In this document: positions 26,232-35,463 of the stretch, in pieces
Layout: each line of letters begins with the position of its first letter
Numbering within the stretch: position 1 is the first letter of the stretch
DNA from: CAYFYS01 sp965202905
GTDB lineage: Bacteria > Pseudomonadota > Alphaproteobacteria > MPNO01
Assembly (NCBI GenBank): GCA_965202905.1
Contig: OZ241868.1
Span: 3,472,001 to 3,536,000, forward strand
Length of the DNA stretch: 64,000 nucleotides
Direction: 5' to 3'
Program-made: the position numbers and the translations under genes
The notes under the pieces: generated by a model
The model's input: only the letters and a program-made list of their open reading frames with translations
Database searches by the model: none
Told to the model about the DNA's origin: nothing

Positions 26232-27230
26232 CTAATTGAGGGCCGGGTCGAGGATCAGGCCATGCGTGGCCTTGTTCGGAATCTTGTCCAGAACGCCGCG
26301 CTCCTTGGCCATCTCAAGGAACTTCCATTGGGAGTCGACCACCTCCCGGTCCCACCGGGCCAGGAAGATGCGGCTCTGGCCCAGCCATTTGCGGTAGATT
26401 TCGGCCTGGGCCTGATTCTTGACCGCCGCCAGCTTGCCATACTTTTTGATCGCTGACGCGAGATTGTCCTCGTTGCGGAGCCATATCATCGACTCATGAA
26501 CCGCCCTGACATAGTGCTTGGCGCGGTCCCGGTCCGCGTCGACCCATTCCCGCCAGGCGACGATCGGCCCGGACCAGACGATCGGATATCCCGTCTTGTC
26601 CTTCCAGTAGTCGTTGGGCGCGAAGATCGAGCGGTACTTGTCGGGCTGCGCGGCCGCAGCGATGGTCAACGAACTGATATTGAACATCGAATCCACGTTG
26701 CCCCGCTCCAGGAACTTGATCAGGGCCGGCGCCGCGGCCTGAACGAACTCGGTGTCCTTCAGAACGTCGAGCCCGAAGCCGTCGAGGATGGCGGCCCGCA
26801 CCGACTTGAACGCGCCCGCGCCGGTCGACCAGCTGGAGAATTTCTTGCCGCGAAGGTCGGAGATCTTCTTGAAGGAGGCGTCCTTGCGGACGAAGACCTC
26901 CTGCATCACGGTCAGCCCGCCGCCGATGATGACGAGGTCGAGCCCCTGGTTGATCCGGGCGATCGCAGCGGTGCCCGCGTAGCTCGCGACCGGAACTTCC
27001 TTGGCCGGAAGCCCGGCCATATGGCCCCTGAACGGACGCGAATCGATCTTGAGGTCGATGCCGTGCTTGGCGAAGATCCCGGCGTCCTTGCCGCCCATGA
27101 AGTTCAAGACGAACACGCTGTTGCGCGGCACCGTGGTTTTGACTTCTTTGAGAGCCTGGGCCGATACGGCGCCGGAGACAAGGGTAGAGAAAGTCAAACC
27201 AAGACAAGCCAGGAATACTGCTTTTTTCAT
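26232..27230 (-). CDS. ABC transporter substrate-binding protein, SsuA/NMT1 type
   Basis: 332 residues. Signal peptide MKKAVFLACLGLTFSTLVSG with cleavage near VSA. The fold of the nitrate/sulfonate/thiamine-precursor binders shows in GIFAKHGIDLKID and in the GLPAKEVPVASYAGTAAIAR stretch. A GAGGAGAAACAG ribosome site precedes the ATG. First gene of the leftward transporter set. Ligand not predictable; no TPP riboswitch is seen upstream. Confidence 0.9.
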   Translation of the reverse strand: MKKAVFLACLGLTFSTLVSGAVSAQALKEVKTTVPRNSVFVLNFMGGKDAGIFAKHGIDLKIDSRPFRGHMAGLPAKEVPVASYAGTAAIARINQGLDLVIIGGGLTVMQEVFVRKDASFKKISDLRGKKFSSWSTGAGAFKSVRAAILDGFGLDVLKDTEFVQAAAPALIKFLERGNVDSMFNISSLTIAAAAQPDKYRSIFAPNDYWKDKTGYPIVWSGPIVAWREWVDADRDRAKHYVRAVHESMIWLRNEDNLASAIKKYGKLAAVKNQAQAEIYRKWLGQSRIFLARWDREVVDSQWKFLEMAKERGVLDKIPNKATHGLILDPALN

Positions 27231-27453
27231 TCTGTTTCTCCTCGTCCTTCTCTCATATCGGCCCAGATGTTCCGTTCATCTGTCTGAAATGATATGCTGG
27301 GTCCCGGCGCCTCGCTTGTCAAGCCTTGATTTGGTTGGCTGTTGCGGCGTGATACAGGCCGATGGCAGCGCGTATGCAGCGCGTATGGTGCGGCGAATGG
27401 TGTGGCGAAACGGTCGCCTCCGGGAACCGGCCGGCCGACCCGGGAGCCCCTGC
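27231..27453. promoter_or_regulatory. Divergent intergenic region between ABC operon and MFS gene
   Basis: 222 bp between two divergent start codons, so it should hold promoters for both. An 11-bp tandem duplication GCAGCGCGTAT lies at 27365-27386. No clear operator or riboswitch was found. Confidence 0.4.
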
Positions 27454-28641
27454 ATGCGTCACCGCCGCATCGATCTGATCTTCCTCAATGTCGGCCATTT
27501 CCTGGACCACCTGTTCATGCTGATCTTCGCGACGGTCGCCGCGCTCCGGCTCGCGAGCGAATGGGACATGAGCTATGGGAGCCTCATTCCCTATGCCACG
27601 CCCGGTTTCATCGCCTTCGGCATCTGCGCCATCCCTGCCGGATGGCTCGCCGACAAATGGAGCCGGGAGGGAATGATGGTGGCGTTCTTCGTCGGAATCG
27701 GCCTCAGCGCGGTCATCGCGGGGCTCGCCGAGAGCCCGATGCAGATCGCCTTCGGCCTGACCCTGATCGGGCTGTTTGCCGCGATCTACCATCCGGTCGG
27801 CCTTGCGATGGTCGTCGAGGGCCGCACGAAGACCGGCATGGTGCTGGCGGTCAACGGCGTGTTCGGCAATATGGGGGTGGCCACGGCCGCGCTCCTGACC
27901 GGCTTCCTGATCGATGCGGCCGGCTGGCGGAGCGCTTTTTTCGTTCCGGGGCTGCTCTCGGTCCTGATCGGGATCCTCTATCTGATCTTCATCCGCCGCC
28001 CGGCTCGCGCGCAATCGCCAGAGCCCGCGGGCGGCCGCCGGACCGGCGCCCCTGCGATCTCCAGGGATACCCTGGCAAGGGTGTTCGCGGTGATCCTGTT
28101 CACCACGGCGATCGGCGGTCTGATCTTCCAGAGCACCACCTTCGCCATCCCGAAGATCTTCGATGAGCGGCTGGCCGATCTCGCGGGAACGGCGACCCTG
28201 ATCGGGTGGTACGCCTTCCTGGTGTTCTCGATCGCCGCCCTGGCGCAGCTCGTCGTCGGCTATCTGGTCGACACCGTCTCGCTACGCCTGGTCTTCGCCG
28301 CGGTGGCGATCTGCCAGGCCGCGTTCTTCTTCGTGATGATCCATCTCGAAGGCCTGCTGTCGCTCGTGGTCGCCGTCGCCTTCATGCTGGCGGTGTTCGG
28401 CCAGATCCCGATCAACGATGTCCTGGTCGGACGGATCGCGCGCAGCCAGTGGCGCAGCCGCGCCTATGCCCTGCGCTACGTCGTGACGTTCTCGGTCATG
28501 GCCTCGGCCTTGCCGCTGATCGCCTGGGTGCATGGGCGCTGGGGCTTCGCGGCGCTGTTCGAGATCCTCGCCGCGGCGGCTTTCCTGATCTTTCTCGCGG
28601 TGCTGTTCCTGCCGCGCGCGCGGCAGGACGCGGCCGGGTAG
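27454..28641 (+). CDS. MFS transporter
   Basis: Major-facilitator permease of about 395 residues and twelve hydrophobic segments. The loop 2-3 motif is GWLADKWSREGMM, and ALLTGFLIDAAGWRSAFF corresponds to motif C / helix 5-6. A charged loop (about residues 185-205) separates the halves. The ATG at 27454 places MRHRRIDLIFLNVGHFLDHL at the N-terminus; longer frames upstream look non-coding. Substrate unknown. Confidence 0.85.
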   Translation: MRHRRIDLIFLNVGHFLDHLFMLIFATVAALRLASEWDMSYGSLIPYATPGFIAFGICAIPAGWLADKWSREGMMVAFFVGIGLSAVIAGLAESPMQIAFGLTLIGLFAAIYHPVGLAMVVEGRTKTGMVLAVNGVFGNMGVATAALLTGFLIDAAGWRSAFFVPGLLSVLIGILYLIFIRRPARAQSPEPAGGRRTGAPAISRDTLARVFAVILFTTAIGGLIFQSTTFAIPKIFDERLADLAGTATLIGWYAFLVFSIAALAQLVVGYLVDTVSLRLVFAAVAICQAAFFFVMIHLEGLLSLVVAVAFMLAVFGQIPINDVLVGRIARSQWRSRAYALRYVVTFSVMASALPLIAWVHGRWGFAALFEILAAAAFLIFLAVLFLPRARQDAAG

Positions 28642-28725
28642 CGATCCCCTCGAACGGGCCCGGCCGCGATTCGTGCGCGGAGCTGCGCTGAGCCTCCTCG
28701 CCTTGCCCGGCCTCGTTCCGGCCCG

Positions 28726-28758
28726 CATCGAACGGGGTCATCGAACGGGGTCATCGAA
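28726..28758. repeat. 13-bp tandem repeat, 2.5 copies
   Basis: CATCGAACGGGGT at 28726-28738 and 28739-28751, followed by a partial third unit, between the convergent MFS and coxS-like genes. Confidence 0.85.
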
Positions 28759-28894
28759 CCCGGCCGATACGGCATCGACCCCAAGACCGTCGCCGGGTGG
28801 AAGAAGCGCAGCTCCGCGCACGACCCGGCGACAGGACCCAGGCAGCCGCGCTCCTCCTCGCTGTCCCTCGAAAGAGAAGCCACGGATGCGGACA

Positions 28895-29362
28895 TCAGCG
28901 GCGGACCTCCTTCAGCGCCATCTCGATCGCATCGACGATGCCGACATAGCCGGTGCAGCGGCACAGATTGCCGGCAAGCTCGAGCCGGATCCGCTCGCGG
29001 TCGGCATCGGGCAGGCGCGTGACGATGTCATAGGCCGTCGTCAGCATCCCCGGCGTGCAGTAGCCGCACTGGACGGCATGCGCCTTCTTGAACGACGCGC
29101 GCACCGTCGCCATGACGGCGTCGCCCTGCCAGCCTTCGATGGTGCGCACGTCCGCGCCGTCGGCGGCGACCGCGAGCGTGATGCAAGATCTCGCCGGCCT
29201 GCCATCGAGCATGATCGTGCACGCCCCGCACACGCCGTGCTCGCAAGCGGTATGGGTGCCTGTCAGGCCCTGGTGGTCGCGGACGAAATCGGCCAGGGAC
29301 AGGCGCGGCTCCACATCGGCGGTAACGCTCCGGCCGTTCAGAATCATCGTGGTCGCGGTCAT
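28895..29362 (-). CDS. (2Fe-2S) subunit of molybdenum hydroxylase, CoxS-like
   Basis: 155 residues, iron-sulfur subunit of a xanthine-oxidase-family enzyme. The plant-type cluster is bound by CEHGVCGACTIML, the second cluster by CGYCTPGMLTTA and CRCTGYVGI. Last gene of the L-M-S set; ATG overlaps the stop of the FAD subunit. Passes electrons from the Mo site to FAD. Confidence 0.95.
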   Translation of the reverse strand: MTATTMILNGRSVTADVEPRLSLADFVRDHQGLTGTHTACEHGVCGACTIMLDGRPARSCITLAVAADGADVRTIEGWQGDAVMATVRASFKKAHAVQCGYCTPGMLTTAYDIVTRLPDADRERIRLELAGNLCRCTGYVGIVDAIEMALKEVRR

Positions 29363-30207
29363 GACAACGCCTCCCGGGCGGCACGGACGATCGCGGTGGC
29401 GTGCAGGTTGGCCGCATAGCGGTCTTCCGGATCGCAGAAGGACACCGTCTGGAGGTCGCTGGCCGCCGCTTGCTTGATCCGCCCCGCCAGGTCATCGGAC
29501 CAGCCCGAGGCGCCGTCGATCAGGCCGGCGACCGAGTCGAGCCGCGCCGGCGCCCGGCCCGGCCCGGCGATGACCGCGCGGCAGACCGCCCGCGCGGCGT
29601 CGCGCACGACGACACCCAGCGAGTCGGCGAAATCGCCGGGCTTCACGCAAACCTTGTAATGCCCCCAGGTCGCATCGCCGGCCAGCCGCGGCACCCGGAT
29701 CGATTCGAGGATCTCGCCCGGTGCGAGCGCGGTCGACAGGATGCCGGTGACGAAATCCGCCGCCGGGATCTCGCGGCTGCCGGAGGGGCCGCGCACCCGG
29801 ATCGCCGCATCGAGCGCGATCATCACCGGCGGCCAGTCGGCGGCCGGATCGGCATGCGCGATGCTGCCGCCGACGGTCCCGCGGTTGCGCACCGCGCGGT
29901 AGGCGATGCCGGCCGCCGCGCGGCGCATCAAGCCATTGGCGACATCGGCGACATCGCCGTCCTCGACCGCGGCATGGGTGACCGATGCGCCGAGGGCGAT
30001 CCCGTCGGCGTCCTCGGAGACGGCCTTGAGCGTTTCGATCCTCGAAATGTCGACCAGCAGCGCGGGCCGGGCGATGCGCAGGTTGAGCATCGGCCCCAGC
30101 GACTGGCCGCCGGCGAGCGGCCGGGCCTCGCCCCCGGCCGAGGCCAGCAGCGCGACCGCCTCGTCGAGGCTCGCAGCGCGGACATAGTCGAACGGGGCCG
30201 GCTTCAT
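29359..30207 (-). CDS. FAD-binding subunit of molybdenum hydroxylase, CoxM-like
   Basis: 282 residues. FAD-binding motifs AGGQSLGPMLNLR and TVGGSIAHADPAAD match CoxM. The start overlaps the stop of the large subunit (ATGA) and its stop overlaps the small-subunit start, so the three subunits are translated as a unit. A substrate-specific electron acceptor cannot be deduced. Confidence 0.94.
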   Translation of the reverse strand: MKPAPFDYVRAASLDEAVALLASAGGEARPLAGGQSLGPMLNLRIARPALLVDISRIETLKAVSEDADGIALGASVTHAAVEDGDVADVANGLMRRAAAGIAYRAVRNRGTVGGSIAHADPAADWPPVMIALDAAIRVRGPSGSREIPAADFVTGILSTALAPGEILESIRVPRLAGDATWGHYKVCVKPGDFADSLGVVVRDAARAVCRAVIAGPGRAPARLDSVAGLIDGASGWSDDLAGRIKQAAASDLQTVSFCDPEDRYAANLHATAIVRAAREALS

Positions 30208-32546
30208 CGCAGGGCCGCCCGCTCGAGGGCGGCGAACAGCCGGCGCGGGGTGATCGGGGTCTCGCTGATCTCCACCCCGAGCCCCCGGAGCGCGTCGTTG
30301 ACCGCGTTGCCGATTGCGCCCACCGGGCCGATCGCCCCGGATTCGCCGACGCCCTTGATGCCCATCGTGGAATAGGGCGAGGGCGATTCCATGTAGTCGT
30401 ATTTGGGGTCGGGCACCATCGGGGCCGCCGGGACGTGGTAGTCGGCCAAGGTCACGGACAGCGGCTGGCCGTTCTCGTCGTAGTCGGACTCCTCGTAGAG
30501 CGCGTTGCCGAGCCCCTGGGCGTAGCCGCCCATGATCTGGCCCTCGACGATCATTGGGTTCACCCGCGTGCCGCAATCGTCGACGATCGCGTAGTCGAGG
30601 ATTTCGATCCGGCCGGTATCGGGATCGACGGCCACCACCGCGCCGTGGGCGCCGAAGCCGAATACCCCGCCATGCACCTCGTCGTTGTAGCCGGTGGTCA
30701 CGGTCAGCCCGTTGCGGTCGGTCTCATCGGGCAGGTTTTCGGGATGGTGATAGAACGCCTCGGCGATCGCGGCGAAGCTCACCGAGCCGTTGGGACCGAC
30801 GATTTGACCGTTCTCCACCCCGACCTCGTCCCGGCCGGTCTGCAGCAGGTGCGCGCCGATCGGCGCGAGTCGGTCGGCGAGCTCGCGGCAGCCCTGGGCG
30901 ACGGCGCCGCCGGCGACCACGATGCTGCGCGAGGCATAGGTCCCGGTCCCGGCATAGGCGGTCGCGGTATCGCCGTGGCGGATGGCGATCTTCTCCGGAT
31001 CGATGCCGAGCGCGCTGGCGGCGACCTGGGCGAGCGTGGTTTCCAGGCCCTGGCCGTGGGACTGGATGCCGACCGAGACCCAGAGCCCGCCGTCCGGCGT
31101 CAGCTTGACGGTGGCCATCTCCATGCCGGGCACCAGCTCGATGCCCCAGGCGGAATAGCCGAACGGCCCGGTGCCGTACGCGGTCTGCTCGTAGAAGGTG
31201 GCGAACCCGACGCCGATCAGGCGACCGTCGGCCTCGGGCGTCTTCTGGCGCTCCCGCACCGCTGCGGGGTCGATCGCGGCGATGCAGCGCCGGAACGCCT
31301 CGGGGTAGTCGCCGCTGTCCAGATGCTTGCGGGTGATGTTGTCGTAGGGCATCTGGTCGGGCCGGACGAGGTTGTCGAGGCGGACCTCCCAGGGCTCCCG
31401 GCCGACCGCGCGGGCAAGCGAGTCGAGCGTCAGCTCGTCGGTGAAGCAGGCGCCCGGCCGGGCGACGCCGCGGAACGGCTGGCTCGGCGGCTTGTTGGTG
31501 CAGACCGTCACCGAGCGCCCGCGCAGCGCCGCGACATCGTAGGGTCCGGCGAGGTTGCCGACGCCGGTGGCCGCCTCGACGCCCACCGGCCACGGCCAGG
31601 GCGAATAGGCGCCGGCATCGACCGCGCATTCGCAGTCGATGCCGAGGATCTTGCCGTCGCCGTCGGCGTAGGCGGTGATGCCGTACTGGTGGTCGCGGCA
31701 ATCGGCGTCGGTGACCAGGTGCTCGAAGCGGTCCTGGACCCACTTGACCGGCCGGTTGAGCTTGAGCGAGGTCCAGGCGACCGCCACGGTCTCGCCGTCG
31801 AGATGCGTTTTCAGGCCGAACCCGCCGCCGACATCGGGGCAGATCACCCGAACCCTGTTGACCTCGATCCCGAGGAAGGCGGCGATGCCGCGCTGCATGG
31901 GGTGGGGAAGCTGGTGCGACATCCAGACCACCAGCTCGTCCAGCCGGCTGTCGTAATGGGCAAGCGCGCCGCGCCCCTCCATCGGGAACGGCGTCTGGCG
32001 GGCCATTTTGTAGCGCCGGGTGATCGTGTGGACCGCGGCGGCCTTGGCGGCCTCGAGATCGCCGTTCTCGAAAGCGGTCTCGCAGACGACGTTATCGGCC
32101 CAGCCGTCATGGACCAGCGGGCTCGCCGGCTCGCGGCATTCGTCGATGTCGACGACGGCCGTCAGCTCTTCGCACTCGACCTCGATCGCATCGGCGATGT
32201 CCTCGGCCTCCGCCCGGGTGGGCGCGACGGCGATCGCGATCTGCTCGCCGACATAGCGCACCTTGTCTTTCGACAGCACCGGGAAGTCCGAGCCCTTGAA
32301 GCCGGGCAGCGAGGCGATCGAGCGGATCGGCCTGATATCGGCCATGTCGGCGCAGGTGAAAACCCGTCCTTCGACGCCCTTGGGCGCGCGCACCGAGATC
32401 AGCCGGCCGTGGGCGATCTGGCTCCGTCGGAAAGCGGCGTGCCAGAGGCCGGGAAGCTGGACATCGGGGACGAACTGGCCGGTCCCCATGAGAAAGCGGT
32501 CATCCTCCTTGCGGGGGATGCTCGCACCGACACCGCGATCGCTCAT
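30204..32546 (-). CDS. Molybdenum-binding large subunit, form-II CoxL-like hydroxylase
   Basis: 780 residues, catalytic subunit of a xanthine-dehydrogenase-family enzyme using molybdopterin cytosine dinucleotide. Cofactor-binding CPDVGGGFGLKT and the catalytic Glu in GIKGVGESGAIGP are present. The active-site loop reads QPFRGVARPGACF, lacking the AYxCSFR of true (form I) CO dehydrogenase, so CO oxidation is not indicated; hydroxylation of an aromatic or aldehyde substrate is more likely. Gene order is large-medium-small, coupled by 4-bp overlaps. It follows an SDR and an LLM monooxygenase in the same direction. Confidence 0.92.
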   Translation of the reverse strand: MSDRGVGASIPRKEDDRFLMGTGQFVPDVQLPGLWHAAFRRSQIAHGRLISVRAPKGVEGRVFTCADMADIRPIRSIASLPGFKGSDFPVLSKDKVRYVGEQIAIAVAPTRAEAEDIADAIEVECEELTAVVDIDECREPASPLVHDGWADNVVCETAFENGDLEAAKAAAVHTITRRYKMARQTPFPMEGRGALAHYDSRLDELVVWMSHQLPHPMQRGIAAFLGIEVNRVRVICPDVGGGFGLKTHLDGETVAVAWTSLKLNRPVKWVQDRFEHLVTDADCRDHQYGITAYADGDGKILGIDCECAVDAGAYSPWPWPVGVEAATGVGNLAGPYDVAALRGRSVTVCTNKPPSQPFRGVARPGACFTDELTLDSLARAVGREPWEVRLDNLVRPDQMPYDNITRKHLDSGDYPEAFRRCIAAIDPAAVRERQKTPEADGRLIGVGFATFYEQTAYGTGPFGYSAWGIELVPGMEMATVKLTPDGGLWVSVGIQSHGQGLETTLAQVAASALGIDPEKIAIRHGDTATAYAGTGTYASRSIVVAGGAVAQGCRELADRLAPIGAHLLQTGRDEVGVENGQIVGPNGSVSFAAIAEAFYHHPENLPDETDRNGLTVTTGYNDEVHGGVFGFGAHGAVVAVDPDTGRIEILDYAIVDDCGTRVNPMIVEGQIMGGYAQGLGNALYEESDYDENGQPLSVTLADYHVPAAPMVPDPKYDYMESPSPYSTMGIKGVGESGAIGPVGAIGNAVNDALRGLGVEISETPITPRRLFAALERAALR

Positions 32547-32611
32547 GCGCGCCTCCCAGTGCAAGCCCGCCCGTGCAAGAGCGCCCGTGCGGGCTTTACG
32601 AAACCACGAAC

Positions 32612-33379
32612 CTAATGAATCGTCTGGCCGCCGTCGACCACCAGCGCCGCGCCGTGGATGTAGGACGCGGCGTCCGAGGCCAGGAAAATCGCGGCGTCGG
32701 CGATTTCCTCGCAGTTCGCCAGGCGTCCCAGGAGCGCCATGTCCTCGACCGCCTTGGCATCGACCATGCCGGACTCGAGATAGTGCTTGACGCGCGGCGA
32801 GAGCGTCGCGCCGGGGCACAGCGAGTTGACGCGGACGTTCTCCGCTCCGTAATCGACCGCAAGCTGGCGGGTGAGCGAGATCAGCCCGCCCTTGGCCGCG
32901 CAATAGACCGGCATCTCGGGATGGCCGATCAGCCCGAAGGTCGAGGCGACATTGACGATCGCCCCGCCGCCCGGCGCGTTGCGCAGCATCGGGATGAACG
33001 CGCGGCACATGTAGAAGACGCTCGACAGGTCGGTGGCGATGATCCGGTTCCAATCCCCGGTCTCGAGATCGGTGATCTTCTTGACGAAGTTGGTTCCGGC
33101 GTTGTTGATCACCGCCTTGAGGCGATCGAACCCGGTCGCAACCGCCTCGCCCAGGGCGACCACCTGGTCCTCGACCGAGACGTCGACCTCGAAGGATTCG
33201 TATGACACGCCCGAAGGGGCGATCAGCGCCTCGGTCTCCTTGAGGCGGTCCATCGTCTTGCCGACCAGCAGGACGGTCGCGCCGAGCTCGGCCAGCACCG
33301 CGCAGCAGGACTGTCCGATCCCCGATCCCGCGCCGGTGACGATCACCGGCGCGCCGTCGAACTTGAGCCTGTCCAGCAT
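32612..33379 (-). CDS. SDR family oxidoreductase
   Basis: 255 residues. TGAGSGIG cofactor motif, NNAG, catalytic YCAAK and C-terminal VVDGG. Starts 9 bp after the stop of the LLM monooxygenase gene and precedes the CoxL-like gene. Between it and coxL (32547-32611) an 8-bp inverted repeat AAGCCCGC / GCGGGCTT brackets a tandemly repeated CGCCCGTGC motif. Likely a dehydrogenase step of the same catabolic unit. Confidence 0.9.
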   Translation of the reverse strand: MLDRLKFDGAPVIVTGAGSGIGQSCCAVLAELGATVLLVGKTMDRLKETEALIAPSGVSYESFEVDVSVEDQVVALGEAVATGFDRLKAVINNAGTNFVKKITDLETGDWNRIIATDLSSVFYMCRAFIPMLRNAPGGGAIVNVASTFGLIGHPEMPVYCAAKGGLISLTRQLAVDYGAENVRVNSLCPGATLSPRVKHYLESGMVDAKAVEDMALLGRLANCEEIADAAIFLASDAASYIHGAALVVDGGQTIH

Positions 33380-33388
33380 GACCGGCGC

Positions 33389-34579
33389 CTATTCCGCCGC
33401 GCTGCGCGCGCGTTCGAAACCGCGGTACTCGGCATCGCCCGCAGGCTTCAGCGCCGGCATGACCTCTTCGGCGAACAGCCGGATGTTGCGCTCGGTCAGC
33501 CCGGCAGGCAGCGTGCCGAAATGGAGCAGCGCGATGAAGTTCGCGAAGCCCAGGGAGCGGTGGCATTCGAGGATGCGCTTGCGCACGGTCTCGGGGCTGC
33601 CGACGATGACGATCCCCAGCTCCATCATGGTCTCGATGCGCTGGTCGCCGGTGATCGAGCCCTTGTGCGCCCGCACCCGCTTGTAAGATCCGCCGGTCAG
33701 GTAGCCCGGCGGGAACAGGATCTCGAAGGGCAGCGCCAGGAATTTGTTGAACAACGCCTCCATGTGCGGCCTGGCCTCGGCGCGCGCCTGCTCGTCGGTG
33801 TCGGCGACATAGACCGGAGCGGTCCAGCCGATCTGCTCCGACGATGCGGTATAGCCGTACACGTCCTCGCAGACCGCCCGGTACGCGTCGAGGAAGCGGC
33901 TGACCGCCTCGAAGGCGCTGTAGTTTTGCAGATAGACGTAGCGCCTGTCGGGATGGGCCGCCCATTCGATGGTCTCGGATGAGCCGAGCGAAGGGCACCA
34001 GATCGGCGGGTGCGGCTTCTGATAGGGCCGCGGCCAGACGTTGACGTATTCGAAATGATAGTGCTTGCCCTCGAAGGCGAACGGCCCGGTCTCGGTCCAG
34101 GCGCGGACGATCAGGTCGTGCGCCTCGATGTGGCGCTCGTGGCTGAGCGTCGGGTTGGAGCCGAGCGAATAGAATTCCGCGCCGATGCCGCGCACGAATC
34201 CGGTAATCAGACGCCCGCCGGTGATGCAGTCGAGCATCGCGTGCTCTTCGGCAAGAGTCAGCGGGTGATCGCGCAGCCCGAAGGCGTTGCCGAGGATGGC
34301 GATCTTGCAGTCTCTGGTCCGCCGGGCCAGCGCCGAGGCCATCACCACCGGAGACGGCATCAGACCATAGGCGTTCTGGTGGTGTTCGTTGACGCTGATC
34401 CCGTCGAAGCCGAGCTCGGCGGCGAGCTCGAGCTCGTCGAGATAGCGGTTGTAGAGCGCCGCCCCCTTCCTGGGGTCGAACTGGGAGTTGGGGAACGTCA
34501 CCCAGGCCGATTTGTGCCGCACCCGCACGTCCATGTTCATGTCGGCGTAGGGCATCAGGTGAAACATCGTCACCTTCAT
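33389..34579 (-). CDS. LLM-class flavin-dependent monooxygenase
   Basis: Luciferase-like TIM-barrel monooxygenase of 396 residues. LGFDGISVNEHHQNAYG and the later DCITGGRLITGFVRGIGAE are typical of the family, as is SLGSSETIEWAA. Uses reduced FMN supplied by a separate reductase. It lies between an alpha/beta hydrolase and an SDR. Its ribosome site is inside a 37-bp duplication of the preceding gene's 3' end. Substrate unknown, organic acid or aromatic suggested by context. Confidence 0.88.
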   Translation of the reverse strand: MKVTMFHLMPYADMNMDVRVRHKSAWVTFPNSQFDPRKGAALYNRYLDELELAAELGFDGISVNEHHQNAYGLMPSPVVMASALARRTRDCKIAILGNAFGLRDHPLTLAEEHAMLDCITGGRLITGFVRGIGAEFYSLGSNPTLSHERHIEAHDLIVRAWTETGPFAFEGKHYHFEYVNVWPRPYQKPHPPIWCPSLGSSETIEWAAHPDRRYVYLQNYSAFEAVSRFLDAYRAVCEDVYGYTASSEQIGWTAPVYVADTDEQARAEARPHMEALFNKFLALPFEILFPPGYLTGGSYKRVRAHKGSITGDQRIETMMELGIVIVGSPETVRKRILECHRSLGFANFIALLHFGTLPAGLTERNIRLFAEEVMPALKPAGDAEYRGFERARSAAE

Positions 34580-34650
34580 GGGGTCACCCCTTCAGAAATC
34601 TGCCGACCGCATTCATGGGGTCACCCCTTCAGAAATCCGCCGACCGCATC
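34577..34650. repeat. 37-bp tandem duplication at hydrolase/monooxygenase junction
   Basis: Units 34577-34613 and 34614-34650 differ at two positions. The right unit contains the last codons and stop of the hydrolase; the left unit repeats them as non-coding sequence and supplies the GAAGGGG ribosome site and ATG of the monooxygenase. Confidence 0.92.
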
Positions 34651-35397
34651 GACGAACGCATCGGTCTGCTCGATGTTGGGCAGGTGGCCGCAGTTCTCGA
34701 TCATGGTCACCCTGGAGCCCTCGATCAGGCCCTGGAACTCCGCGGCGTAGCTCGGCGGGATCACCTTGTCGCCGGCGCCCCAGACGATGTGAGTCGGCAC
34801 GTCGATCCGGTGCATCCACTTGCGCAGCCGCGGGTTGAACAGGCGCGGCTGCCAGCCCAGCCGGGCAGTGGCGACCTTGTTCTTCATCGCCGTGTCCTGC
34901 TGTTCCTCGCTCATCTCCATCGCCAGCATCGCCTGGATACGGTTCTCGTCGACCAGCAGCGCGCGGGCGAGCTCCTCGTCGTCCATGATGAAGATGTCGG
35001 CCGCCGGCTGCCCCTTGATCCGGATGCCGGCCGAGCCCACCAGGGTCAGCGTCTTCAGGCGCGCGGTGTTGCGGATCGCCATCTCCAGCGCGATCCAGCC
35101 GCCGAGCGACTGGCCGACCAGATGGACATCCTCCAGCCCGTTATTCTCCAGGAAGTCCAGGTAGAAATAGGCCATGTCGGCCACATCCTCGACCCATTCC
35201 GGCTCCTCCGAGCGGCCGAAGGTCGGGTGGTCAGGCGCGATGACGTCGAAGTCCTCCGAGAGCTTGTCGAGATAGGGCAGCCAATCGGGGATGCCGCCGG
35301 CGCCGTGCAGGAACAGGAGCGGCGCGCCGGACCCGCCGCGCCGCATGAAGACGCTGGAGCCTTTGTAGTCGAAAGCGCTCTCGGTGCAGGTCGCCAT
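34621..35397 (-). CDS. Alpha/beta hydrolase, meta-cleavage-hydrolase-like
   Basis: 258 residues. Oxyanion segment FLHGAGGIPDW, nucleophile serine in LVGQSLGGW, acid in WGAGDKVIPP and histidine in ENCGHLPNIEQ. The form resembles C-C bond hydrolases of aromatic meta-cleavage and related esterases. ATG 35397 selected because MATCTESAF begins the homologous region; upstream codons are a tandem repeat. Sits between a hydroxycinnamoyl-CoA hydratase-lyase-like gene and the LLM monooxygenase. Confidence 0.88.
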   Translation of the reverse strand: MATCTESAFDYKGSSVFMRRGGSGAPLLFLHGAGGIPDWLPYLDKLSEDFDVIAPDHPTFGRSEEPEWVEDVADMAYFYLDFLENNGLEDVHLVGQSLGGWIALEMAIRNTARLKTLTLVGSAGIRIKGQPAADIFIMDDEELARALLVDENRIQAMLAMEMSEEQQDTAMKNKVATARLGWQPRLFNPRLRKWMHRIDVPTHIVWGAGDKVIPPSYAAEFQGLIEGSRVTMIENCGHLPNIEQTDAFVDAVGGFLKG

Positions 35398-35418
35398 CTT
35401 TGTCTCCTGGACTGTTGT

Positions 35419-35463
35419 CTTGACGCCCGGTGTCTTAACGCTCGGTGTCTTAACGCCCGGCCT
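35419..35463. repeat. 15-bp tandem repeat, three copies, containing a stop codon
   Basis: Units begin at 35419, 35434 and 35449, with one or two changes between them. The third holds the TAA of the enoyl-CoA hydratase-like gene (35450-35452), so the repeat occupies the whole junction to the hydrolase gene. Confidence 0.9.

Noticed and set aside
26232..27453. TPP riboswitch for the NMT1-like binding protein
   Set aside because: No CUGAGA-type core or paired P-helices are visible in the leader.
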